Assembly: GCA_902465265.1 (NCBI GenBank)
Contig: CABQMF010000005.1
Location: 1-64,000 of the forward strand
Source of the DNA: an uncultured Collinsella sp.
Lineage (GTDB): Bacteria; Actinomycetota; Coriobacteriia; Coriobacteriales; Coriobacteriaceae
Direction of reading: 5' to 3'
Length of the DNA stretch: 64,000 nt
Shown here: positions 33,902 through 42,167 of the stretch, one piece after another
Numbering within the stretch: position 1 is the first letter of the stretch
Layout of the letters: the number at the start of each line of letters is the position of its first letter
The notes under the pieces: model-generated
The model's input: the letters and a program-made list of their open reading frames with translations, nothing else
The model's database searches: none
What the model was told of the DNA's origin: nothing
Program-made: the position numbers and the translations under genes

Positions 33902-34780
33902 GTGTACGATCGACGACTTGAGGCCATATCGGCCGCCGCGGAGCTGGGAAGCTTCTCGCGTGCGGCGGCAAAGCTGCGCGTGTCGACGCCGGCGCTCGTC
34001 AAGCAGGTATCGGGTTTTGAGGCGGAGTTCGGTATTACGCTGTTCGAGCGCTCGCACTCGGGCGTCAAGGTGACGCCGGCGGGTGCTCTGCTGGTGGACG
34101 ACGCGCGCTCAATCATGCGCCAGTCCGAGGACGCCCTGCGCCGTGCCCGACGTGCGGCGGGCGATGGCGGTGCCGTGCGCCTGGGCGTGTCGATGATGTG
34201 TCCGGGGCGCCAAACGCTGTCGATGTGGACGGGCATCCACGATCTGGAGCCGTCGCTGCGATTTGAGATTGTGCCGGTAAGCGACCTCTACGACGAGCGC
34301 GAGACCGTCATGCGCAGCTTGGGCCGCGAGGTCGATGTGGTGCAGTCGAGTTTTTCGACTCCGCGCTGGGGCGACACCTGCCAAAAGCTCCGCATCGTCA
34401 ACGTGCCGTTTTATACCGACCTACCGCGTACAAGCCCGCTTGCGCGCAAGAGTCGCATTACGGTCGCCGACCTGGAGGGCATGCGTCTGCGCGTACTGCG
34501 CCACGGTAACGACGCCATGGACAGCCTGCGCATCGACCTTTTGGCCGACGGCGGCGTGGACGTGATCGACGTGGATAGCTTTGACTTTGCGCTCTTTAAC
34601 GAGGCAGAGGAAAAGGGTGACGCGGTGCTCACCTGTGGAGCGTGGTCGGGGGTGCACCCGGCCTTTGTGGGCGTGCCGTTCCTATGCGGACGCGAGGTGC
34701 CGGTCTTTCTGCACTACCCGCTCGAGCCAACTCTCCAAGTACAAAAATTCGTCAACGCCATGGCCCAGCTTCTCAACTAG
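33902..34780 (+). CDS. LysR family transcriptional regulator
   Basis: The protein has 292 residues. Residues 1-60 are a LysR winged helix (AAELGSFSRAAAKLRVSTPALVKQVSGFEAEFGITLFER); the rest is a periplasmic-binding-protein-like effector domain. GTG 33902 is chosen, with GGGAGA five bases before it, giving the standard LysR N-terminus; a start at 33869 would add 11 basic residues. It is divergent from the SDR-MFS-Gfo/Idh genes and probably controls them in response to their substrate. Confidence 0.88.
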   Translation: MYDRRLEAISAAAELGSFSRAAAKLRVSTPALVKQVSGFEAEFGITLFERSHSGVKVTPAGALLVDDARSIMRQSEDALRRARRAAGDGGAVRLGVSMMCPGRQTLSMWTGIHDLEPSLRFEIVPVSDLYDERETVMRSLGREVDVVQSSFSTPRWGDTCQKLRIVNVPFYTDLPRTSPLARKSRITVADLEGMRLRVLRHGNDAMDSLRIDLLADGGVDVIDVDSFDFALFNEAEEKGDAVLTCGAWSGVHPAFVGVPFLCGREVPVFLHYPLEPTLQVQKFVNAMAQLLN

Positions 34781-34796
34781 CTCATCCTTACAAAAT

Positions 34797-34837
34797 GAGG
34801 CCCTGGCCAAACGGCCAGGGCCTCACAAACATTTTAT
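34797..34837 (+). terminator. Terminator of the LysR gene
   Basis: GAGGCCCTGGCC-AAAC-GGCCAGGGCCTC is a perfect 12-bp stem 16 bases after the stop. A and T tracts on either side (AAAAT and ATTTTA) allow both directions. Confidence 0.8.
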
Positions 34838-34868
34838 TCCGTTCTACATGACGGGCTGATCGCGCGCA

Positions 34869-34978
34869 GGAGGGCGCCCCGGGGGCGGGCGGGGTATTTC
34901 CTCCGCGCGCAGTTTCGCAGCGAAGCGAGAATGTTTGAGCACGGAGGAATTACCCCGCCCGCCCCCGGGGCGCCCTCC
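34869..34978. repeat. 37-bp-stem GC-rich hairpin
   Basis: Arms 34869-34905 and 34942-34978 pair at 36 of 37 positions (GGAGGGCGCCCCGGGGGCGG at the start). The 36-base loop contains TTTCGCAGCGAA. It ends 14 bases before the stop of the minus-strand ABC exporter gene and could terminate it. Confidence 0.65.
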
Positions 34979-34992
34979 GTCAGTAACCGGTC

Positions 34993-36912
34993 CTACTCCA
35001 GCTCAAACGCTCCAGTGTAGAGCTGGTAGTAGTATCCGCGCTTGGCGATTAGCTCGTCGTGGTTGCCGCGCTCGATAATGCGGCCGTGGTCCAGGCAGAT
35101 GATCGCGTCGGAGTTGCGCACGGTGGACAGACGGTGTGCGATGACAAACGTCGTGCGGCCCTCCATGAGCTTATCCATGCCCGCCTGCACGATGGCCTCG
35201 GTGCGGGTGTCGATGGAGCTTGTGGCCTCGTCCAGAATCATCGCCGGCGGATCGGCGACGGCAGCGCGGGCGATCGAAATCAGCTGGCGCTGGCCCTGCG
35301 ACAGCTGTGCGCCGTTGCCGGTGAGCATCGTGTCGTAGCCGTCGGGCAGGCGGGTGATAAAGTCGTCCGCGCCCGCGAGCTTGGCCGCCGCGATGCACTC
35401 CTCGTCGGTGGCGTCCAGGTTGCCGTAGCGGATGTTATCCATCACGGTGCCGGTGAACAGGTTCACGTCCTGCAGCACCACGCCCAGCGAGCGGCGCAGA
35501 TCGGCCTTGCGGATCTTGTTGACGTTGATGCCGTCGTAGCGAATCTTGCCGTCGGCGATGTCATAGAAGCGGTTGATGAGGTTGGTGATGGTCGTCTTAC
35601 CGGCACCGGTGGCGCCGACAAACGCGACCTTCTGGCCCGGCTTGGCAAACACGGACACGCCGTGCAGCACCTCGTGGTCGGGCGTGTAGCCAAAGTCGAC
35701 GTTGTCCATGACCAGATCGCCGCGCAGCGGCACGTACTCAATCTCGCCGGTTGCGCGGTGCGGATGTTTCCATGCCCACATGCCGGTGTGGTGGTCGGCC
35801 TCCTCGAGCTCCCAGGTGTCGGGGTTCACCTGCGCGTTGACGAGCGTCACGTAGCCTTCGTCGGCCTCGGGCTCCTCGTCGATGAGCTCAAAGATACGGT
35901 CGGCGCCGGCGAGGCCCATGACCACGGCGTTGATCTGCTGCGAGATCTGGCCGATCTGCCCGCAGAACTGCTTGGTCATGTTGAGGAACGGCACCACGAC
36001 GGCGATGGACAGCGCCATGCCCGAGATGCTCAGGTTGGGCACGCCCAGCGCCAGGAAAATGCCGCCTGCCAGTGCGACCAGCACGTAGAGCAGGTTGCCC
36101 AGGTTCATAAGGATGGGCATGAGGATGTTGGCGTACATGTTGGCCTTCTGCGAGACCTCGAAGAGCTTTTCGTTGCGCTCGTCAAAATCGGCCTCGGCGG
36201 CAGACTCGTGGCAGAATGCCTTGACGACCTTCTGGCCGTTCATGACTTCCTCGATATGGCCCTCGACCACGCCGAGCTCGGTCTGCTGCGCAATAAAGAA
36301 GCGCGCGGAGTTGGAGCCGAGCAGCTTGGTCATAAAGGTCATAAAGGCGACGCCGGCCACAATGACCAGGCACATCCACACGCTGTAGTACAGCATGATA
36401 AAGAACACCGTGACGATGACGATGGTCGTCATAAGCAGGTTGGGCAGCGACTGGCTGATCATCTGGCGCAGCGTGTCGATGTCGTTGGTGTAGTGGCTCA
36501 TGATGTCGCCGCGCTGGTGCGTGTCGAAGTAGCGGATCGGCAGGTCCTGCATGCGGTTGAACATCTTCTCGCGCAGCTTCTCCAGCGAGCCCTGCGTGAC
36601 GATGGCCATGGCGCGGTTCCAGAAGAGCGAGGACAGGATGCCGACGCCGTAGATGCAGGCGAGGGTGGTCACAAGCTGCAGAATCTTGGGCTGCGCGGTC
36701 GTCCAGTCGCCCGACTGCCACGATTCGCTAATGATCTGCAGGGCGCTCTGAAGGAAGGTCGCGCCGATGGAGTTGATGATGGCGCAGAGCACCACGCCGG
36801 CGACGACGAGGGGCAAAAGCACGGGGTAGAAGCCAAAGAGCGTCTTGATGAGGCGCGACATGGTGCCGCCCTTGCGGTTGAGTGCGCGCTCGGCGGTCGT
36901 TGCCTTACTCAT
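34993..36912 (-). CDS. Heterodimeric ABC exporter subunit, competent half
   Basis: The protein has 639 residues: ABC type-1 membrane domain (about 20-330), then an NBD with Walker A GATGAGKTT, signature LSQGQRQLI and Walker B MILDEATSSIDTRTE with catalytic Glu present. An unusual insert of about 40 residues (rich in Trp/His, near 375-395) lies between the membrane domain and the NBD. Its ATG overlaps the stop of the upstream partner by eight bases (ATGAGTAA), so the pair is co-translated. The operon begins with a MarR regulator. Probably exports drugs or another amphipathic compound. Confidence 0.9.
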   Translation of the reverse strand: MSKATTAERALNRKGGTMSRLIKTLFGFYPVLLPLVVAGVVLCAIINSIGATFLQSALQIISESWQSGDWTTAQPKILQLVTTLACIYGVGILSSLFWNRAMAIVTQGSLEKLREKMFNRMQDLPIRYFDTHQRGDIMSHYTNDIDTLRQMISQSLPNLLMTTIVIVTVFFIMLYYSVWMCLVIVAGVAFMTFMTKLLGSNSARFFIAQQTELGVVEGHIEEVMNGQKVVKAFCHESAAEADFDERNEKLFEVSQKANMYANILMPILMNLGNLLYVLVALAGGIFLALGVPNLSISGMALSIAVVVPFLNMTKQFCGQIGQISQQINAVVMGLAGADRIFELIDEEPEADEGYVTLVNAQVNPDTWELEEADHHTGMWAWKHPHRATGEIEYVPLRGDLVMDNVDFGYTPDHEVLHGVSVFAKPGQKVAFVGATGAGKTTITNLINRFYDIADGKIRYDGINVNKIRKADLRRSLGVVLQDVNLFTGTVMDNIRYGNLDATDEECIAAAKLAGADDFITRLPDGYDTMLTGNGAQLSQGQRQLISIARAAVADPPAMILDEATSSIDTRTEAIVQAGMDKLMEGRTTFVIAHRLSTVRNSDAIICLDHGRIIERGNHDELIAKRGYYYQLYTGAFELE

Positions 36913-38713
36913 GTGCCTCGCCTCCTTCCTGGGCCTGAGCTTGCGTTACGGATGCCTCGGCCTCGACGGCCCCTTCGCCCTCGGCAGACATCTTGTTTTG
37001 CGAGGTAAAGGTCTCGCGGTAGATCTCGCTCGTCTTGAGTAGCTCGTCGTGGTTGCCGATCTGCGCGATACGGCCACCCTCCATGACGATGATGCGGTCT
37101 GCGTCCTGCACGGAGCTGATGCGCTGGGCGATGATGAGTTTGGTCGTGTTGGGCAGATAGCTTGCCAGCCCTGCGCGGATCTTGGCGTCGGTCTTGGTGT
37201 CGACGGCGCTGGTGGAGTCGTCCAGGATCAAGATCTTGGGGCGACGCAGCAGGGCACGCGCAATGCACAGGCGCTGCTTCTGACCGCCGGAAACATTGGA
37301 GCCGCCCTGCTCGATCCAGGTGTCGTAACCCTTGGGGAAGCCGTCGACAAACTCATCGGCGCAGGCCAGATGCGCGGCCTCGCGGACTTCCTCGTCGGTG
37401 GCGTTCGGGTCGCCCCAGCGCAGATTCTCGGCAATGGTGCCGCTAAACAGCACGTTTTTCTGCAACACCATGGCCACTTGGTGGCGCAGGGCGTCCAAGT
37501 CGTAGTCGCGCACGTCCATGCCGCCCACGCGCACGGTGCCCTCGGTGGCGTCGTACAGGCGGGCGATGAGGTTTACGAGCGTGGACTTGGCCGAGCCGGT
37601 ACCGCCGATGATGCCGATGGTCTCGCCGCTCTTAATGTGCAGGTCGATATCGTCGAGCGCCTGGCGCTTCGCATGCGCGGAATACTTAAAGCTCACGTGG
37701 TCAAAGTCGATGGAACCGTCGGCAACCTCGAGCACGGGCTCGGCGGGATCGGCGATCGTGGGCTCGGCGGCCAGCACCTCGGTAATGCGGTGCGCCGATT
37801 CGTCGGCCATGGTCACCATGACAAAGATCATCGACAGCTGCATCAGACTCATAAGGATCTGGAAGCCATAGGTAAAGATCGAAGAGAGCTGGCCCACGTC
37901 GAACAGCGTGCCCTGGCTCGTGATAATGAGCTTGGAGCCCAGGTAGATGATGACGACAAACGCGCCGTTGACGCAGATGTTCATCATGGGGTTGTTAAAG
38001 GCGAGCAGCTTCTCGGCGCGGGTGAAGTCCATCTGGACGTCGCGCGCGGCGGTCGCGAACTTTTCCTTCTCAAAGTCTTCGCGCACGTAGCTCTTGACTA
38101 CGCGCATGCCGGTGACGTTTTCCTCGACGGACTCGTTAAGGGCGTCGTACTTGTGGAACACGCGCGAGAAGATGGGGCGCACCTTGAAGATGATAAAGAA
38201 CAGTCCAAAGCCCAGCAGCGGAATGATGACCAGGTAGACCATGGCAACGCTGCCACCCATGATAAACGCCATGGTAAAGGCGAAGATCAATACCAGCGGT
38301 GCGCGCACGGCGATACGGATGATCATCATAAAGGCCTGCTGAACGTTGTTGATGTCGGTGGTCAGGCGCGTGACGAGCGAGGAGCTCGAGAACTCATCGA
38401 TGTTGGCAAAGCTGAACGTCTGGATCTTGTAGAACAGGTCGTGACGCAGGTTCTTGGCGAAGCCGCAACTCGCATGGCTGCAGGTGACGCCGGCAGCGGC
38501 GCCAAAAGCAAGCGACGTCAGCGCGATGAGCACCAAAAAGCCTGCGGTGGGAAGCATCTCGGCCACGGTGGCGCCGTCTTTGATGGCGTCGATCAGGTTG
38601 GCGGTGATAAATGGAATCAGCATCTCGCAGAGCACCTCGCCAAGCACGAGCAATGGCGTGGCAACAGTGACTTTCATATAGTCGCGGATGCTGCCCATGA
38701 GGGTTTTAATCAT
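36905..38713 (-). CDS. Heterodimeric ABC exporter subunit with degenerate ATP site
   Basis: The protein has 602 residues. The NBD has Walker A GGTGSAKST, in which Ala replaces the usual Gly before Lys, signature VSGGQKQRL and Walker B ILILDDSTSAVD with Asp in the catalytic Glu position. These are the marks of the non-hydrolysing partner. A Glu/Ala-rich tail of about 30 residues follows. Its start overlaps the end of marR by eight bases, and its end overlaps the second subunit, so marR and the two ABC genes form one tight operon. Confidence 0.9.
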   Translation of the reverse strand: MIKTLMGSIRDYMKVTVATPLLVLGEVLCEMLIPFITANLIDAIKDGATVAEMLPTAGFLVLIALTSLAFGAAAGVTCSHASCGFAKNLRHDLFYKIQTFSFANIDEFSSSSLVTRLTTDINNVQQAFMMIIRIAVRAPLVLIFAFTMAFIMGGSVAMVYLVIIPLLGFGLFFIIFKVRPIFSRVFHKYDALNESVEENVTGMRVVKSYVREDFEKEKFATAARDVQMDFTRAEKLLAFNNPMMNICVNGAFVVIIYLGSKLIITSQGTLFDVGQLSSIFTYGFQILMSLMQLSMIFVMVTMADESAHRITEVLAAEPTIADPAEPVLEVADGSIDFDHVSFKYSAHAKRQALDDIDLHIKSGETIGIIGGTGSAKSTLVNLIARLYDATEGTVRVGGMDVRDYDLDALRHQVAMVLQKNVLFSGTIAENLRWGDPNATDEEVREAAHLACADEFVDGFPKGYDTWIEQGGSNVSGGQKQRLCIARALLRRPKILILDDSTSAVDTKTDAKIRAGLASYLPNTTKLIIAQRISSVQDADRIIVMEGGRIAQIGNHDELLKTSEIYRETFTSQNKMSAEGEGAVEAEASVTQAQAQEGGEAHE

Positions 38714-39212
38714 CCAGTTCCTCCCAGGTTACACGGATTTTCTCGAGCATTTCGGCGAGGTCCTCGCGCTCGTCATGGGTGAGCGCGCTAAAGGCCCGTT
38801 CTCTAAAGCGGATGCGGGCCGCCTGGTCGATGCGGGCGTTTTCCCGGCCGGTTTCGGTCAGACGAATGGTGAGTTGCCGTCGATCCTTGGGGTTACGGCT
38901 GCGCTCGATGAGGCCGTTGAGCTCGAGCTTGGACAGGATCTCGGAAAGCGACCCCGGCTTGAGGTCAAAGTGCATGCCGAGTTCCTGCTGCGACATCTCG
39001 CCGCCGGGCTGCTTGGCCAGCAGGCAGATGATGGGCGCCTTGCCGGACACGCCTCCGCCATGAAAATGCATGTAATGGCCGCAAAAGCCCAGGCCGCTCA
39101 GGATGCGCTTGGCGAGTTTGTCTTCAGCGCTGACCGCTTCGGGTATGTCTACCGGTTGCGACGGGTCACCGCCGGGCTCGTGCGAACAAAGGCTAAGAGG
39201 TTCATCGCACAT
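38706..39212 (-). CDS. MarR family transcriptional regulator
   Basis: The protein has 168 residues. After an unstructured, Cys/His-containing first 40 residues (CDEPLSLCSHEP, GHYMHFHGGG), a winged helix follows: MSQQELGMHFDLKPGSLSEILSKLELNGLIERSRNPKDRRQLTIRLTETG. It is the first gene of an operon with an ABC exporter pair, the common arrangement of autoregulated efflux. ATG 39212 has GGAG 12 bases upstream, a rather long gap. Three 20-bp direct repeats cover its promoter (39258-39317). The His/Cys-rich start is unusual for the family and might bind metal or haem; that is speculation. Confidence 0.88.
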   Translation of the reverse strand: MCDEPLSLCSHEPGGDPSQPVDIPEAVSAEDKLAKRILSGLGFCGHYMHFHGGGVSGKAPIICLLAKQPGGEMSQQELGMHFDLKPGSLSEILSKLELNGLIERSRNPKDRRQLTIRLTETGRENARIDQAARIRFRERAFSALTHDEREDLAEMLEKIRVTWEELDD

Positions 39213-39257
39213 GAATTAGTGCTGCTCCTTTCTTTAGTTAGGTAGAGGAATTGTTTT

Positions 39258-39317
39258 GTACCTAAGTGATTCTAGAGGTACCTAACTGATTGTCAAGGTA
39301 CCGAATCGATTTTGTGG
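39258..39317 (-). promoter_or_regulatory. marR promoter overlaid by three 20-bp direct repeats
   Basis: On the minus strand TTGACA (39291-39296) and TAGAAT (39269-39274) are 16 bases apart, a near-consensus promoter. Three units starting GTACC lie at 39258, 39278 and 39298; the first two share GTACCTAA.TGATT and the third is GTACCGAATCGATT. A half-site TTAGGTA occurs at 39238. The layout suggests MarR represses its own operon by binding here. Confidence 0.7.
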
Positions 39318-39414
39318 CAGTGCTGGGATGCCGGTGCCAGGGGAATCTTGGACAGTCTTTGCAGCGTAGATTCAGCGGGCCACGGCGTATCCCGGAGTTT
39401 CCGATAGGTTCATT

Positions 39415-39452
39415 AAGGGGGCGAGACTGGCAGTTGCCGGTTTCGCCCCCTT
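39415..39452 (-). terminator. Putative terminator of fic
   Basis: AAGGGGGCGA pairs with TCGCCCCCTT around an 18-base loop, 14 bases after the fic stop on the minus strand. The T-run is short (TTAATG), so termination may be weak. Confidence 0.55.
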
Positions 39453-39465
39453 GGCTTTCCGGGAC

Positions 39466-40638
39466 TTAGAGCGGCTCGTCGCCGGTTCGGAGGATGGCGA
39501 GATATGGCTCATATGAAAACGTGCGGTATCGTTTCCTGCTCGTATCGCGTTGGACAAGAATGCCCCAATCGGTAAATTGGGATATAAGGTTGTTTGCGCT
39601 CGATCTGCTAATCTGCATTCGTTCAGACACAAAGGCGGTGTCGACGATCGGATTGCCCTCGAGAAGGTCGAGTAGCATAAGGGCGTTCGTCGTAGCCCTT
39701 CCCGCCTTTTCGCGAATCAGCTTTTCGGTTTCCGAATGGAGGTCGACAAGCTTCCGCATCGAATCCCGTGCCTCGCGTGCGCTTGCAAGCAAGCAGGTGC
39801 TGAAAAACGAAACCCATCCCTCAAAATCGCCTCTCTGCCTTACGCGCATAAGCCAATCGTAGTATTCGCTCCTGTGTCGTTTGAGTTCATACGAGGGGTA
39901 GATGACCGGCTTGGTGAGCGCCCCATCATGTATGAGCGAAAGGAGGATGAGCAGACGCCCGAGGCGTCCGTTGCCGTCGAGGAACGGGTGTGTGGTTTCA
40001 AACCGGTAGTGCACCAAAGCGGCCTTGATGACCGGATCGATGTCGTCACGCTCGTTGATGAAAAGCTCGAGGTCGCCAAGTGCCTCCTTCATATCCTCCG
40101 TGTTGGGAGGGACATACGGGGCCTCATTGAGCGTGCAGCCGTTTGGTCCGACCCAGTTCTGAGTCGTCCTGAACTGGCCCGGCGTCTTGTCGGAGCCTCT
40201 GCCATTTCCAAGCAATGTGGCATGGACGGATTTGAGCAGCCTCATACAGAGTGGCAGTTCCTCCATGAGCTTGGTCGCCTGCTGCACCGCTCGAGTGTAG
40301 TTGACGACGTCGGTTAGGTCCCGGCTCGCATTGGATTCGTTTGACGGGTCAAGAACATCATCGAACGTACATTGCGTACCCTCGATTTGAGAGGACAAGA
40401 GCGCTTCCTTGCGAACGTACATAGAGAGGTACATGTCGATGTTCGGAACAAAGCGAGACATGCCCTCAACTTCGCCGAGTATGGCGCGACAATCGGAGAC
40501 AAGCCGCATGGAATCAGCGGATAAATTGATTGGAAAGAATGAATCCATATTGGCGGGTCTAAACGAATCATAGGCGAGGGCTCCTGAAAGGTTGTGCCTG
40601 ACGTTTCCCTGTCGCCCGGGTGTGATGGGTGCGAGCAT
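39466..40638 (-). CDS. Fic domain protein (AMPylase) with inhibitory motif and winged helix
   Basis: The protein has 390 residues. The N-terminal part carries SSQIEGT, the inhibitory (S/T)xxxE(G/N) helix that blocks ATP in class II Fic proteins. The core motif is HPFLDGNGRLGR with catalytic His, flanked by TTQNWVG and the flap. A C-terminal winged helix (about 305-385, SERMQISRSSANNLISQF) indicates DNA binding. Fic enzymes move AMP onto Ser/Thr/Tyr of target proteins. ATG 40638 follows AGGA. Two copies of a 34-bp palindrome lie upstream, the nearer ending at the start region, consistent with autoregulation. The target protein is unknown. Confidence 0.93.
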   Translation of the reverse strand: MLAPITPGRQGNVRHNLSGALAYDSFRPANMDSFFPINLSADSMRLVSDCRAILGEVEGMSRFVPNIDMYLSMYVRKEALLSSQIEGTQCTFDDVLDPSNESNASRDLTDVVNYTRAVQQATKLMEELPLCMRLLKSVHATLLGNGRGSDKTPGQFRTTQNWVGPNGCTLNEAPYVPPNTEDMKEALGDLELFINERDDIDPVIKAALVHYRFETTHPFLDGNGRLGRLLILLSLIHDGALTKPVIYPSYELKRHRSEYYDWLMRVRQRGDFEGWVSFFSTCLLASAREARDSMRKLVDLHSETEKLIREKAGRATTNALMLLDLLEGNPIVDTAFVSERMQISRSSANNLISQFTDWGILVQRDTSRKRYRTFSYEPYLAILRTGDEPL

Positions 40639-40648
40639 CGTTAGTGTC

Positions 40649-40682
40649 CTAAGAACAAATTTGAGCCAAAACTTGTTCTTAG
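40649..40682. promoter_or_regulatory. Palindromic operator candidate 1 upstream of fic
   Basis: CTAAGAACAA and TTGTTCTTAG are perfect arms around 14 bases. A second copy lies exactly 90 bp away at 40739-40772. This copy is 11 bases from the fic start codon. Confidence 0.6.
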
Positions 40683-40738
40683 AATTTTATAGCGCCTTCT
40701 AAGGCCAAGTTTCTGTAATAAGAAGCGTCAGAAAAACT

Positions 40739-40772
40739 CTAAGAACAAAATTACGCCCAAACTCGGTCTTAC
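40739..40772. promoter_or_regulatory. Palindromic operator candidate 2 upstream of fic
   Basis: CTAAGAACAA..TT..GCCCAAACT..GTCTTA repeats the pattern at 40649-40682 with a less perfect right arm (CGGTCTTAC). It lies between fic and the divergently read pyridoxamine kinase gene and could affect both. Confidence 0.55.
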
Positions 40773-40859
40773 ATCCGAAGGCAAGACTTAGATTGCACTG
40801 CGCTACACTTAGTCGCACTATGGCGACATCGCGCCGCGCCCGACCCAAGGGGGACACTC

Positions 40860-41684
40860 ATGAAGAACACTCAGCTGCTGCTGATCAACGATATGTGCGG
40901 CTACGGCAAGGTCGCGCTTTCCGCCATGCTGCCGGTGCTGTCGCACATGGGCTACCGTATCCATAACCTGCCGACGGCGCTCGTTTCCGACACGCTCAAC
41001 TACCCCAAGTTCTACATCCACGACACCACGGAATACGTGCGCCAGAGCCTCGCCATCTGGGAGGAGCTCGGCTTTGAGTTCGACGCCATCTCGACCGGCT
41101 TTATCGTGACCGAGGAAGAGACGCGCATCATCTCGGACTTTTGCCACCGCCGTGCGCAAAAGGGCACCAAGGTGTTCGTCGACCCCATCATGGGCGACAA
41201 CGGCAAGCTCTATGCGGGCGTGCCCGAGTCCACGATTGGCCTCATGCGGCATCTGCTGGAGTGCGCAGACTACGCGGTGCCCAACTATACCGAGGCGTGC
41301 CTGCTTACCGATAGGCCTATCGCCGAGCAGATTACGCCCGATGGGGCCCGCGCCCTTGTGGACGCCGTGCGTGAGCTGGGTGCCAAGTCCGTGGTCATTA
41401 CGAGCGCCGTAGTCAATGGCACGAACGCGGTTATCGGTTACGACCATGTGGCGGGGGAGTACTTTACGATTCCCTTTGAGCTCATTCCGGTCTATTTCCC
41501 GGGCACGGGCGATACGTTCTCGGCGGTGCTCGTCGGCCGCGTTATGGCAGGTTGGAGTCTGCAGCGCGCGACGTCCGATGCCATGCGTGTGGTGGCTGAG
41601 CTTATCGAGCGCAATGTCGACCAAGAGGACAAATCGGCCGGCCTTCCCATCGAGGCCTGCCTGGATGTGATCGACCATGAGTAA
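40860..41684 (+). CDS. Pyridoxamine/pyridoxal kinase
   Basis: The protein has 274 residues in the ribokinase-like fold of the PdxK/PdxY type. Visible features are a Gly/Lys-containing substrate loop (NDMCGYGKVAL), VFVDPIMGDNGKLY, YAVPNYTEACLL and the catalytic anion hole PGTGDTFSAVL with Asp. It phosphorylates vitamin B6 vitamers for salvage of pyridoxal 5'-phosphate. ATG 40860 follows AAGGGGG. Its end overlaps the next gene by eight bases (ATGAGTAA), so both are co-translated. Confidence 0.88.
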   Translation: MKNTQLLLINDMCGYGKVALSAMLPVLSHMGYRIHNLPTALVSDTLNYPKFYIHDTTEYVRQSLAIWEELGFEFDAISTGFIVTEEETRIISDFCHRRAQKGTKVFVDPIMGDNGKLYAGVPESTIGLMRHLLECADYAVPNYTEACLLTDRPIAEQITPDGARALVDAVRELGAKSVVITSAVVNGTNAVIGYDHVAGEYFTIPFELIPVYFPGTGDTFSAVLVGRVMAGWSLQRATSDAMRVVAELIERNVDQEDKSAGLPIEACLDVIDHE

Positions 41685-42006
41685 TGCTGGTGAGGGCGGC
41701 ATCAAGCCTGCGGGCGAGAACAAGCCGCTCGGCGTGCCGCGTGGCAAGCGTCCGCGTATCCGCGTGAGCTGCGTGGACCAGCTGGGTGCGTGCCGCTGCC
41801 ACCATGGTCACAAGCCGGGCGACGTTTTTGACTTCGACCGAGACCGCGGCAAGATGTGTGCCATGGCCTGCCATGTGGGCTTTCCCTATATCGATATCCT
41901 GCGCTATGGCGGAACCGTGCCCGGCAACGAGCCCGGCACGGCAAAGTTCTGCTGCCCCGAAGTCGATACGTTGAACGTCTGGCTCGCCGAGATCGTTGAC
42001 GAGTGA
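41677..42006 (+). CDS. TIGR04076 family small Cys-rich protein
   Basis: The protein has 109 residues. After about 25 polar residues it reads RIRVSCVDQLGACRCHHGHKPGDVFDFD, then KMCAMACHVGFPYIDILRYGG and a pair of Cys in KFCCPE. This is the layout of the TIGR04076 family (a G.C..GH..GD.F motif, then C...H..YPYI). The family's function is unknown; several Cys/His residues could bind metal. It overlaps the pyridoxamine kinase gene by eight bases, hinting at a linked role. Confidence 0.7.
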   Translation: MSNAGEGGIKPAGENKPLGVPRGKRPRIRVSCVDQLGACRCHHGHKPGDVFDFDRDRGKMCAMACHVGFPYIDILRYGGTVPGNEPGTAKFCCPEVDTLNVWLAEIVDE

Positions 42007-42008
42007 CC

Positions 42009-42131
42009 GAGCGTGGATTTTCTCCCACTGAGATAATGAGCGTGGATTTTCTCCCGTTTAGGGCGCACTTGAACGCTCAAAGTGGGAGATTTTCCACGCT
42101 CGTTTTTCATGCGGGAGATTATCCACGCTTG
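42009..42131. repeat. Nested inverted repeat, family P8
   Basis: Two left arms (42009-42029 and 42038-42056, both starting GAGCGTGGATTTTCTCCC) face two right arms (42081-42101 and 42111-42131, GGGAGATT.TCCACGCT). Pairing in the centre of the arms is broken by a TTTT/ATTT difference. It fills the gap between converging genes, so termination is one possible role. Confidence 0.6.
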
Positions 42132-42167
42132 TTTCGCGCCGAAGGCGTGACCCGCGACTTCGCTTGC

